From contig SLRQ01000012.1 of assembly GCA_007130885.1 (NCBI GenBank), positions 62,001-126,000 of the forward strand: a DNA stretch of 64,000 nt, written 5' to 3'. Shown here piece by piece: positions 43,331-51,436 of this stretch; the first letter of the stretch is position 1; the number at the start of each line of letters is the position of its first letter. Below the pieces are notes generated by a model. That model saw only the letters and a program-made list of their open reading frames with translations. It was not told the DNA's origin and did no database searches. The DNA comes from Deltaproteobacteria bacterium (GTDB taxonomy: Bacteria > Myxococcota > Myxococcia > SLRQ01). Made by a program: the position numbers and the translations under genes.

Positions 43331-44908
43331 TCAATGGGCTGCTGCCAGCATGAGAGGTACGATTATGTCGATGGTCTCCTCACCACTGAAGCTTGGAAGC
43401 ATCATGCGGCGCGCCGCACGCGTGATACACTGGCCCACCTCTGATCTGTGCAGCACCCGATCCGAAAGCCGCGCGTCTCGCACAACGCCGCTAGGAGCAA
43501 CAGACAAGACCATCTCGACGCGTCCGCCTCGAAATCTGGGGTTGCGGCGAAGCTCGTGCTGAATACACGTCTCGAAGGCCGACTGTGTGTCGGCTAGACG
43601 CCTATGAATGGCTTCGGGGTCTATCGGGCTCTCCGTAGCCTCCACCTCACGATCATCGTCGGCGCCGGTCCTCGGCCTGATGCTTATCGCCTTCCTATCC
43701 GCCTGCTGGTAGAGGTCGGACAGCATTTCGATTCTCTCGGGGTCGACGGATGCACGCTCTGCTTCTTCCTCTTCACGCAATCGACTCTCAACCTCCGACT
43801 CCCGAGCCGGCGACGGAGCAACAATGGTGACCTGCTCTTCCACTTCGGTGAAAGGTTCCTCCCTGCCGATACCGAGGAGAAGCTCACGAAGTTCGGTGGC
43901 TTCGCCCGTGGGCTCCCAAGGCAGCACCTCTCTTCGTTCGCTGCCTAGAGGTACGAGTCCCGCCAGATTCAATCCGGTAGTGTGATTGAGCACGAAACCA
44001 ACGGCCAATACCAGCCCGGCCATTCCCGCTATGAAGGCAGCTATTCGGATAGGACTCTTCTGATCCTTGATCCTGGAGGCCATGATGAAGACGTTGGTAG
44101 TCTCTCGTGGGGGGCCTTCAACGTCGCTATCACAAGACTCCTCATGACCGGAATCGCTTCCCGCACTGGCGGCCGCCTCTTCCGCCAAAGCCTTTGCAAA
44201 GGGATCCTCATCATCAGGTTTGTCTTCGAAGAGCTCCCTCCTACCCAAAAGCTCCTCCAGACGTTGCTGGGAAGGTTCCCCTTGCCCGGACTGCTCGGCC
44301 TCGGCTTCACCGAATAGTTCGCCAAGCTCACCGTCGTCCCGCTCCCTTGGCTGCTCCAGGTCCGGCTCTTCCTTTTCCTCGACTGCCGGGCTTGTATTCA
44401 CCTTGCCTCGGCGCGAGTCGGCCTTTGGAAACAAGTCGGTGAGCTCGCCAACACTACCGGCTTGCTTCCATTTTTCGAGGCCTTCCTTCCAAACATAGGT
44501 GTTCCGGTTCAGACGGCCTGAAGCTGTTTCAATGACGAGCTCGTCAAAGCTAAAGGGCCCGACCTGTTCATTCTCGATGATCGCGAACCAGGAACCGACT
44601 ACAGAGGAATCGTAGCCCTTCCCCTTTGAACGAGAGAAGTCCGCATCATCATCACTTCCGGCCTGCCCCTCACGTACCTCACCGGCCGGCTTGTGGGCGC
44701 CGCCGCTCGGGTCAGCCTCGGTTGACCCGGCCTCCTCTCCCCGGGATGCATCGGCCTCACCCGCAAACCCCGAAGGTGCTCCGATCTTCCTGCCATCCAC
44801 TATGATTCTGTTCTTACAGCTCCGGCAACGGACACGGACTACCTTGCCGCGCACTCTCTCATCGGCAACGCTGTATAGCGCTCCACAGCTATCGCAAGTG
44901 AACCTCAT
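43331..44908 (-). CDS. AgmX-like protein: zinc ribbon, GYF domain, membrane segment, TonB-like C-terminus
   Basis: A 525-residue protein. The first 35 residues are an MJ0042-type zinc ribbon (FTCDSCGALYSV and VRVRCRSCKNRI). Residues about 105-165 are a GYF_2 domain (WFAIIENEQVGPFSFDELVIETASG and YVWKEGLEKWKQA). A membrane segment is at about residues 288-312. Residues about 430-525 (QSAFETCIQHELRRNPRFRGGRVEMVLSV) match the AgmX/PglI TonB-like C-terminal domain, expected in the periplasm. AgmX belongs to the Myxococcus gliding machinery; here no gliding genes are near, so function is inferred loosely. Confidence 0.8.
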   Translation of the reverse strand: MRFTCDSCGALYSVADERVRGKVVRVRCRSCKNRIIVDGRKIGAPSGFAGEADASRGEEAGSTEADPSGGAHKPAGEVREGQAGSDDDADFSRSKGKGYDSSVVGSWFAIIENEQVGPFSFDELVIETASGRLNRNTYVWKEGLEKWKQAGSVGELTDLFPKADSRRGKVNTSPAVEEKEEPDLEQPRERDDGELGELFGEAEAEQSGQGEPSQQRLEELLGRRELFEDKPDDEDPFAKALAEEAAASAGSDSGHEESCDSDVEGPPRETTNVFIMASRIKDQKSPIRIAAFIAGMAGLVLAVGFVLNHTTGLNLAGLVPLGSERREVLPWEPTGEATELRELLLGIGREEPFTEVEEQVTIVAPSPARESEVESRLREEEEAERASVDPERIEMLSDLYQQADRKAISIRPRTGADDDREVEATESPIDPEAIHRRLADTQSAFETCIQHELRRNPRFRGGRVEMVLSVAPSGVVRDARLSDRVLHRSEVGQCITRAARRMMLPSFSGEETIDIIVPLMLAAAH

Positions 44909-45050
44909 GTTTCGGGCTTCCTTGCGTCATTTTCAGTCGAAATTGGTGGAACCACCCCTTCTCCTCAGCTAGCATTCTTCGGGCTTGTTCGAGGGCATAC
45001 GATCGTCCGTGGATGATTCGAGCTGAACCAGCAAGATACAATAAGGAGTT

Positions 45051-45116
45051 ATGCCCGTTCAATCACCGGTTCCATTACCTATCCCAACGCCCCCCTTGAC
45101 TGGCGGCCCGGGTTAG
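45051..45116 (+). CDS. Possible 21-codon proline-rich leader ORF before the FYDLN gene
   Basis: ATG 45051 to TAG 45114-45116. It has an excellent AAGGAG 4 nt upstream and a TACAAT at 45038-45043 as a possible -10. The peptide MPVQSPVPLPIPTPPLTGGPG has 8 prolines in 21 residues. It ends 14 nt before the next gene's ATG. Translated upstream ORF is plausible, not shown. Confidence 0.35.
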   Translation: MPVQSPVPLPIPTPPLTGGPG

Positions 45117-45124
45117 TCTACGGG
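45096..45124 (+). promoter_or_regulatory. Candidate -35 box upstream of the FYDLN gene
   Basis: TTGACT (5/6) lies 17 nt before TACGGG, a weak -10. It overlaps the possible leader ORF; only one of the two readings is likely to be used. Confidence 0.25.
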
Positions 45125-45130
45125 GAGACA

Positions 45131-45457
45131 ATGGCAAAGGCGGTAGGACCTCGTAAGGAGCTAGGAACACGGTATACGTGCTTCTCGTGCAGTGCGAAAT
45201 TTTACGACCTCCACCGGCCGGTACCGAGCTGTCCAAAGTGTGGCGCGGATCAACGAGAGAATCCAAACCGCGTTCAGGCCCCACCGGTACCGATTGAGCC
45301 GATTCCAAAGCCTCCACCGAAAAAGAGGCCGGAAGCCAAGGTCGTCTTGCCGAAGGCTGAAACAACGGATACGGATGAGGACTCCCTCGGCGATGAGAAG
45401 GATGTCCTCGGAACCCCGGAGATCGATGACGACCTCGATGAGGAGATAGGCTCATGA
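45131..45457 (+). CDS. FYDLN-acid family zinc-ribbon protein (TIGR02300-like)
   Basis: A 108-residue protein. GTRYTCFSCSAKFYDLHRPVPSCPKCGADQ carries two CxxC pairs around the FYDL string that gives the family its name. A proline/lysine linker and a very acidic tail (DDDLDEEIGS) follow. The family occurs in Alpha- and Deltaproteobacteria; function is unknown. GGGGAG stands before the ATG. Its stop overlaps the universal-stress gene by 4 bp. Confidence 0.85.
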   Translation: MAKAVGPRKELGTRYTCFSCSAKFYDLHRPVPSCPKCGADQRENPNRVQAPPVPIEPIPKPPPKKRPEAKVVLPKAETTDTDEDSLGDEKDVLGTPEIDDDLDEEIGS

Positions 45458-46008
45458 GCGACCCTAAAGCCGCGGATGCAAAGAAAGAGAAAACGAAGTA
45501 TAGAGGGACCGGCGAGATCGAGAGACGAGCAAGTCCTCGCGGCAAGGTTCTGGTGCCCGTCGATTTTTCGGACTGCTCGAAGCTGGCCCTCGACTTCGCA
45601 GTGAAGTACGTGCAGAGAGTTTCCTCGGAGCTATACCTTTTCCATGTGTTCGAGCCCGTAAGTCGATACCGGTTCGTTGCCAAGAACTTGCTGAATAAAA
45701 TGGAAGCGGACGTTCATCGAATGGAGGAGATGGCTATCTCCGAGATGGAACGGCTGATCAAGGACGCAGAGACCCGCGAGCGCCTGAAGAACTTCCATTG
45801 CCGTGTAGCAAGCGGCAAGGCATGGGAGGAGATCCTTCGAATGGCGGCCAATATCAGCGCGGACATGATCATTATCGGCACCCATGGTAGGGAAGGTATC
45901 GAGCGCGCACTGGTGGGCTCGGTAGCAGAGAAGGTCGTGCGAAGAGCTCCTTGTACCGTCGTTTGCGTAAAACCGAAGGACGAGTACTTCGTAATGCCGA
46001 CGACATAG
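45454..46008 (+). CDS. Universal stress protein (UspA family)
   Basis: A 184-residue protein, single Usp domain from about residue 30: GKVLVPVDFSDCSKLALDFAVKY, LYLFHVFEP, and the ATP-binding-type end IIGTHGREGIERALVGSVAEKVVRRAPCTVVCVKP (the G-x2-G-x9-G-S/T pattern). An N-terminal basic extension (AADAKKEKTKYRGTGEIERR) is unusual. Cytosolic. Cotranscribed with the FYDLN protein, suggesting a shared stress or regulatory role. Confidence 0.92.
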   Translation: MSDPKAADAKKEKTKYRGTGEIERRASPRGKVLVPVDFSDCSKLALDFAVKYVQRVSSELYLFHVFEPVSRYRFVAKNLLNKMEADVHRMEEMAISEMERLIKDAETRERLKNFHCRVASGKAWEEILRMAANISADMIIIGTHGREGIERALVGSVAEKVVRRAPCTVVCVKPKDEYFVMPTT

Positions 46009-46015
46009 CCTGATC

Positions 46016-46429
46016 TCATTCGGATTGTGGGTGGGTACGCGGACGACTGATCTCAGTCTTCCGGGAGATGGCTTTGTCGAGGGCTATGGCGCGAGCCAAG
46101 GTTTTGATGCTGTCGTGCACGCGCTGATTCGACCTGCGCAGACGACCTGCTGCCTCATGCCGGCTTCCGGCTCTTTCCCGCAAACCTTCTCCGAGGCGGG
46201 CTTCAACACCATCCAACCCATGCCACGCCCCGCCCGCCGTCGAGTTCTTGCCCTGGACGCGCAAGGAACGAACTCTCTCGAGAGAGAACCGCTCGAGCTC
46301 CGTATCGGCACGAGCGAAGCATAGCCGTGCACGGCCGGCCTCGGCACTTGTCTTCGCGAACTCGGCCGCCGCCTCATCGCGTCTGTCTCGCAGGATCTCC
46401 TCCAAAAGTTTCCTTGAACGGCGCTTCAT
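46016..46429 (-). CDS. FliJ/SctO-like export-ATPase stalk protein
   Basis: A 137-residue, highly charged, helical coiled-coil protein rich in Arg, Ala and Glu (LEEILRDRRDEAAAEFAKTSAEAGRARL). FliJ and SctO are poorly conserved and are recognised mainly by size, coiled coil and position after the ATPase. It overlaps the ATPase gene by 4 bp, exactly that position. The call is by context, not by direct motif. Confidence 0.6.
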   Translation of the reverse strand: MKRRSRKLLEEILRDRRDEAAAEFAKTSAEAGRARLCFARADTELERFSLERVRSLRVQGKNSTAGGAWHGLDGVEARLGEGLRERAGSRHEAAGRLRRSNQRVHDSIKTLARAIALDKAISRKTEISRPRTHPQSE

Positions 46430-47742
46430 TGCGATACTCCGGACAATGACTCCAGCGCCTTGGCAGTCTCCGCAAATGGGGCATGGGTGCCGGCCCTCTG
46501 TTTTAGGAAAGCTTCTATTCGAGGCCAGCTCTCCACCGCTGCATCCGCCTCGGCGTCTCCCCGTTGGTAGGCCCCGAGAACCACCAAGTCTCTGCGCTCT
46601 TCATAGGCGGCGATTCTACGCCTCACGACAGCCGCGGCTGTCAGCTCGGTTTCAGAGGCGACATCGCGGGCAACCCTCGAGATACTCGCCGGTATGTCTA
46701 TTGCCGGCCAATGATCACGCTCGGCAAGGTGCCTAGCAAGTATGAGGTGGCCGTCGACGAGGCCGCGAACCTCGTCCGCCAAGGCGTCCGTCGCTCCTTC
46801 TTCCTCGCAAAGAACAGTGTAGATTGCGGTGATCTCACCTTCCTCATCCGGGCCGGCCCGCTCGATGATCTTGGGCAAGGAGGCGAGCACTGACGGTGGA
46901 AAACCGCCCCGCGCCGGCGCTTCGCCCGCGGCTAGACCTATCTCTCGAAGCGCGCGCGCGTACCTGGTCAAGGAATCGACCAGGAGTAATACCGAAGCGC
47001 CGCATCCCCTGAAGTGCTCCGCGATTGCTGTGGCCGTGACCGTCGCTCTTGCCCTTGCGAGGGGCGGAGAATCTCCGGGCGCCACTACCACGACCGATCG
47101 GTCCTTTGCGGCTGCCAGGGGGCCTTCCAAGATCTCTTTGACCTCCCGGCCGCGCTCTCCAATCAGGGCCGCCACCACTACATCAACGGCAGCACCCGCC
47201 GCCAGATCACCCAGCAGGGTGGACTTACCAACCCCGGGACCCGCGAAGAGACCTATTCGCTGGCCGCGCCCCATCGGACAAAGAGCATCTATGGCTCTTA
47301 CCCCTGTAACGAGGCGGGTCCTAATGGGCCTTCTCCGTAAAGGGTCGGGCGCGGGGCGCTCGAGAGGGATCGTCTCGATAGCCCCGCTTTCTTCGAGCGG
47401 TGGCCCCCCGTCAATCGGTTGGCCATCGGCGCCGACGACCCTGCCCAGCAACGGAGCCCCTGCCCTTACCTTCAAACCACCACATGCCCTAATGCCGGTA
47501 CCCGGTCCAAGGCCGGAAGCAGTACCAAGCACCAGGACTCGTGCAAGACCACTTTTGAAAGCTACGATCTCGCCCCGCACTCCGCAATCGAACACACAAC
47601 CATCACCAATCCGCGCAGCCGGCACGCGGGCCTCCACCAGAGAGCCCGCGGCGGAAACGACGAACCCTCGAGGCTCTTTTCGTGGAGCCCGGCGAACATC
47701 ACGTGCCGCGATGGTAAATCCTCTTTCGAGAGACTCAATCAT
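46426..47742 (-). CDS. Flagellar/type III secretion ATPase (FliI/SctN family)
   Basis: A 438-residue ATPase related to F1-beta. Walker A AGPGVGKST (residues 167-175), GERGREVKE, Walker B LLLVDSLTRYARA, and EAPARGGFPPSVLASLPKIIERAG are typical of FliI/SctN. It drives unfolding and entry of substrates at the export gate. The start at ATG 47742 follows GGGGGGAG and lies within the end of the stator gene (8-bp overlap). Sequence alone does not tell me flagellar from injectisome. No other export, flagellar or injectisome gene is in the window. Confidence 0.88.
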   Translation of the reverse strand: MIESLERGFTIAARDVRRAPRKEPRGFVVSAAGSLVEARVPAARIGDGCVFDCGVRGEIVAFKSGLARVLVLGTASGLGPGTGIRACGGLKVRAGAPLLGRVVGADGQPIDGGPPLEESGAIETIPLERPAPDPLRRRPIRTRLVTGVRAIDALCPMGRGQRIGLFAGPGVGKSTLLGDLAAGAAVDVVVAALIGERGREVKEILEGPLAAAKDRSVVVVAPGDSPPLARARATVTATAIAEHFRGCGASVLLLVDSLTRYARALREIGLAAGEAPARGGFPPSVLASLPKIIERAGPDEEGEITAIYTVLCEEEGATDALADEVRGLVDGHLILARHLAERDHWPAIDIPASISRVARDVASETELTAAAVVRRRIAAYEERRDLVVLGAYQRGDAEADAAVESWPRIEAFLKQRAGTHAPFAETAKALESLSGVSQ

Positions 47743-48328
47743 GCGCTCCCCCCTCGGCTCGACCTCTCCCTCCAAGTGCCGACGCAAGAGCATCCACTGC
47801 AAGCCGCGCCCGAACCGAGGCACGGCCATCGTACACACCGTCCTGGGCCTCGACCACACAGTCGCCCGAAGCCAGCGACGGATCGCTCATGACTTCAGCG
47901 CCCAGCTCCGCAACTCTCGCGCGGTCGTCAGGATGTACTTGAACTCGAAGAGGTCCCTTGTCCCTCAGTTCGGAACATAGCTCTGCCGCCACCACGGCGG
48001 CGGCTTCCGCCTTCTCTACTTTTTCTCCCATATCCACCCATACTCTCTCGGCCACCGCCAGCACCGAGTCCACCATTAGAGGCCGAAGCCTCTCCTCGCA
48101 CCGACGAATGATCTCCACGGCCTCGACCGCCGCCCCCGCCTTCTCCCTATCCGCCTCCTCCAGAGCCCTAGCCCGTACCGCCTCGGCGGAATCGCGCGCC
48201 TCCGCCGTTGCGGATTCAAGCAAGAGGGACGCCTCGGCGCGGGCATCGCCTATGATTCTAGCCGCCTCGGCGCGTGCGTCGAAAACCGCTTTTCGCACCA
48301 CGGGACGAAAACATTTTGCCGCCTCCAT
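47735..48328 (-). CDS. FliH/SctL-like export-ATPase stator
   Basis: A 197-residue protein with an N-terminal alanine/glutamate-rich coiled coil (RAEAARIIGDARAEASLLLESATAEARDSAEAVRARALEEA) and a C-terminal domain (LRPLMVDSVLAVAERVWVDMGEK, then VQVHPDDRARVAEL and CVVEAQDGVYDGRASVRARLAVDALASAL) matching the FliH/SctL/V-ATPase E-subunit fold. It regulates and tethers the ATPase encoded by the next gene. The first gene of the trio; the upstream 335 bases hold no recognisable export gene. Confidence 0.8.
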   Translation of the reverse strand: MEAAKCFRPVVRKAVFDARAEAARIIGDARAEASLLLESATAEARDSAEAVRARALEEADREKAGAAVEAVEIIRRCEERLRPLMVDSVLAVAERVWVDMGEKVEKAEAAAVVAAELCSELRDKGPLRVQVHPDDRARVAELGAEVMSDPSLASGDCVVEAQDGVYDGRASVRARLAVDALASALGGRGRAEGGAHD

Positions 48329-48663
48329 CTCTGACCTCGACCTCTGTAAGGAGAGCCCTATGTCCCTGCCAGGAAGGCCCTACCGTGACCTCGAGCAGAA
48401 TCTCTAGGGCTCCCGTTCCATTCAAGGAACGGGCCAAAGGAGACATCCTCACAAGCAACCGATCTTGGGGCGACGGCAATGAACTAGAGTCGAAGGCGGA
48501 GTACGAGATTCGTGCATCCGGTCCGATTCGCGGACTCCGACCTCGCCTGCACTCGAAGCAGGGCACATCAATCGCTACATCACCCGGCGCCTACTGACGT
48601 CGGGCGGCAAACAGGCCAATCCGGAGTGGACGTTTGGATATGCAACGGGCGTACGGGCGTTAC
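48329..48663. other. Intergenic region between ppdK and the export trio, with an uncertain ORF and hairpin
   Basis: A minus-strand frame from GTG 48566 to 48258 (102 codons) has coding-like content in its second half (ARSLNGTGALEILLEVTVG) but no ribosome-binding site, and overlaps the stator gene by 71 bp. It contains a perfect 8-bp inverted repeat CCCGTTCC-ATTCAA-GGAACGGG at 48412-48433. I cannot name a product. Confidence 0.3.
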
Positions 48664-51384
48664 TTAACCCACTCCCCGGTCTCGAAGCGCCGCCTGTGCC
48701 GCGGCAAGACGCGCGACAGGGATTCGGTACGGCGAGCAGGAAACGTACTCGAGACCCAGCTCATGGCAGAACACTACCGACTCCGGATCTCCACCGTGCT
48801 CGCCACAGATCCCAAGCTTGATATCGGGTCTAGTGCCTCGGCCTTTCTCCACCGCCCATCGCATAAGCTCCCCCACCCCTTGCCGGTCGATAGTCACGAA
48901 AGGATCCCGCTCGAGTATTCCTGTATCCACATAGTGGCCGAGGAACTTGCCTGCATCGTCGCGGCTGAAGCCGAACGCCGTCTGCGTGAGGTCGTTCGTA
49001 CCAAAGCTGAAGAAGTCCGCCTCGCCGGCTATCTCGCCTGCCGTGATGGCTCCTCGCGGAACCTCGATCATGGTCCCAACAGAGTAACCGAGGTCCACGC
49101 CTTTCTCGCTCATGACGGCGCGGGCGGTCTTATCGACTACAGCACGCTGTCTCGCCAGCTCTTCCACGTGACCGACAAGAGGAATCATTATCTCTGGTAG
49201 AACCTCGATACCCTCGGCGGTGCATATAGCCGCTGCCTCGAAGATGGCACGAGCCTGCATCTCGGTTATCTCAGGGAAGATGATGCCGAGCCTGCATCCA
49301 CGCCAACCAAGCATTGGGTTCTGCTCGAGAAGCTCCTCCACCCGGTACAGCTCGTTCTGGAGGTCATCCAGCGACCGGCCGTTCTCGGTCCTGTCCTTAC
49401 CCGTCGCCTTGAGGACAGCGATGCTCACCAACAGATCCTCGTGACTCGGGAGGAACTCGTGTAGCGGGGGATCAAGCGTCCGAACGGTAACTGGGAGGCC
49501 ATTCATGGCTCGAAAAATCGCTGTAAAGTCTTCCCTTTGCATAGGAAGAATTTTCTGCAGCGCCGCCTTTCGCTCTTCGGCGCTTCTAGAGAGGATCATC
49601 TCCCGTACCGCCGGCAACCTATGCTCTCCGAGGAACATATGTTCCGTTCTACAAAGCCCTATTCCCTGAGCACCAAAACCGATGGCCAGATCGGCGTCGG
49701 AGCCGGTGTCGGCATTGGCCCTTACTCGCAGCCGCCTAGCCTCATCGGCCCATTTCATCACCTTGCTGAAGCCGCCGTAGATCTCGCTTTGAGCCGGATC
49801 CAGTTCTCCCTTGACCACTCGGACTACCTCTGACTCGGCGGTGGGAACCGCGGCACAAATGACCTCACCCGTGGTGCCGTCAATCGAGATGGGGTCTCCC
49901 TCCGAGACTTGTTTCTCCCCTACGGTCAACTTTCGGTTTTCGATGTCGATGCGAAGAGAGCTGCAACCGACAACCGAGGGCTTGCCCATCTGCCGTCCTA
50001 CTACGGCGGCGTGACTGGTCATCCCGCCCGCCGCGGTGAGCACGCCGACAGCGGCGAACATGCCGTGTATGTCATCGGGGCTGGTTTCCTGGCGCACCAA
50101 GATGACCTTCTCTTTCCGCTCCGCCCACGTCTTGGCATCATCAGCCGTGAACACCAGCTTGCCGCTCGCTGCTCCAGGTGACGCGTTCAGCCCTACGGCG
50201 TCCGCCGGATGTTGTGCCCGTGCATCGGGGTCGAAAACCGGATGGAGAAGCTGTGGGAGCTGGGAAGGCTCAATCCTGAGCACTGCTTCCTCGGTGGTAA
50301 TAAGGTCTTCCTCGACCATCTGGTTCGCAATGGTGACCGCGGCCATTCCCGTACGTTTGCCGGCTCTCGTCTGCAACATGTAGAGCTCGCCGTCCTCGAT
50401 GGTGAACTCGAAGTCCTGCATGTCGCCGTAGTGACGCTCCAGGCGCATCGCTATCTCCTCGAGCTCTCCGAATGCTTCCGGCATCTCTTCCTTCAGCTCA
50501 TGGATCGGCCTTGGAGTACGAGTCCCGGCAACCACATCCTCACCTTGAGCGTTGATCAAGAACTCACCGTATAGTTTCTGCTCACCGGTAGCCGGATTTC
50601 GGGTGAAGCCCACGCCTGTGGCGCTGGTATCGCCGAGATTGCCGAAGACCATGGCCTGAATGGTGCAGGCTGTGCCGAGATCGTCCGGAATATGGTGAAT
50701 CCGACGGTAGGTGCGAGCGCGCTCTCCATTCCACGACCTGAAGACCGCCTCTATCGCTCCATCGAGTTGCCCTTTTGCGTCCTGCGGGAAAGGCTTTCCA
50801 AGGGCTTTCTCGACAAAGGCCTTGTAATCCGCGACCACTTGCTCGAGCACCTCGGCCGGGATGTCTCCGTCGCTCTCTACACCGGCCTTCTCTCTATAGC
50901 CAACCAAAATTTTCTCGAACTCATGATGAGGTATACCCAGCACCACGTCGGAGTACATATGTATGAAACGCCGATAGCCGTCATACGCGAAGCGACGGTT
51001 TCCCGTAACAGCGGCCAGTCCCTCGACGGTCTCATCGTTGAGCCCAAGGTTGAGAACTGTGTCCATCATGCCCGGCATTGAAAAACGGGACCCCGATCGA
51101 ACGGACAAGAGCAGGGGCGCTGAAGGATCACCGAGCCTTCGCCCTATTCGCTCTTCGAGTCGCTTCAAATGCTCGTCGATTTGACGCGCGGCCTCTTCTG
51201 GAACGCCATCCTGCTCGAAGTACGCATTGCAAGTATCGGTAGTTATTGTGAACCCGGGAGGGACCGGTGTACCGGCGAGAGTCATTTCCGCAAGGCCGGC
51301 TCCCTTGCCACCCAGCGTATCCCGCATTTCCCCGGTACCCTCTGCTTCACCGCCGCCAAAGGCGTAAACATACTTTTGTGTCAT
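48664..51384 (-). CDS. ppdK: Pyruvate, phosphate dikinase
   Basis: A 906-residue cytosolic enzyme interconverting pyruvate, ATP and Pi with PEP, AMP and PPi. The N-terminal ATP-grasp (GGKGAGLAEMTLAGTPVPPGFTI, SVRSGSRFSMPGMMDTVLNLG), central phosphohistidine domain (TAAGGMTSHAAVVGRQMGKPSVVG) and C-terminal PEP-binding barrel (RGCRLGIIFPEITEMQARAI and CGEHGGDPESVVFCHELGLEYVSCSP) are complete. The start follows GGAGAACATCG. It lies 52 bp after glyS, an order seen in many deltaproteobacteria, and may be cotranscribed with glyQ-glyS. Confidence 0.97.
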   Translation of the reverse strand: MTQKYVYAFGGGEAEGTGEMRDTLGGKGAGLAEMTLAGTPVPPGFTITTDTCNAYFEQDGVPEEAARQIDEHLKRLEERIGRRLGDPSAPLLLSVRSGSRFSMPGMMDTVLNLGLNDETVEGLAAVTGNRRFAYDGYRRFIHMYSDVVLGIPHHEFEKILVGYREKAGVESDGDIPAEVLEQVVADYKAFVEKALGKPFPQDAKGQLDGAIEAVFRSWNGERARTYRRIHHIPDDLGTACTIQAMVFGNLGDTSATGVGFTRNPATGEQKLYGEFLINAQGEDVVAGTRTPRPIHELKEEMPEAFGELEEIAMRLERHYGDMQDFEFTIEDGELYMLQTRAGKRTGMAAVTIANQMVEEDLITTEEAVLRIEPSQLPQLLHPVFDPDARAQHPADAVGLNASPGAASGKLVFTADDAKTWAERKEKVILVRQETSPDDIHGMFAAVGVLTAAGGMTSHAAVVGRQMGKPSVVGCSSLRIDIENRKLTVGEKQVSEGDPISIDGTTGEVICAAVPTAESEVVRVVKGELDPAQSEIYGGFSKVMKWADEARRLRVRANADTGSDADLAIGFGAQGIGLCRTEHMFLGEHRLPAVREMILSRSAEERKAALQKILPMQREDFTAIFRAMNGLPVTVRTLDPPLHEFLPSHEDLLVSIAVLKATGKDRTENGRSLDDLQNELYRVEELLEQNPMLGWRGCRLGIIFPEITEMQARAIFEAAAICTAEGIEVLPEIMIPLVGHVEELARQRAVVDKTARAVMSEKGVDLGYSVGTMIEVPRGAITAGEIAGEADFFSFGTNDLTQTAFGFSRDDAGKFLGHYVDTGILERDPFVTIDRQGVGELMRWAVEKGRGTRPDIKLGICGEHGGDPESVVFCHELGLEYVSCSPYRIPVARLAAAQAALRDRGVG

Positions 51385-51436
51385 CGATGTTCTCCGTTCA
51401 AGTCAGTTGAATCAAAACAACAATAATCTTCAAATC

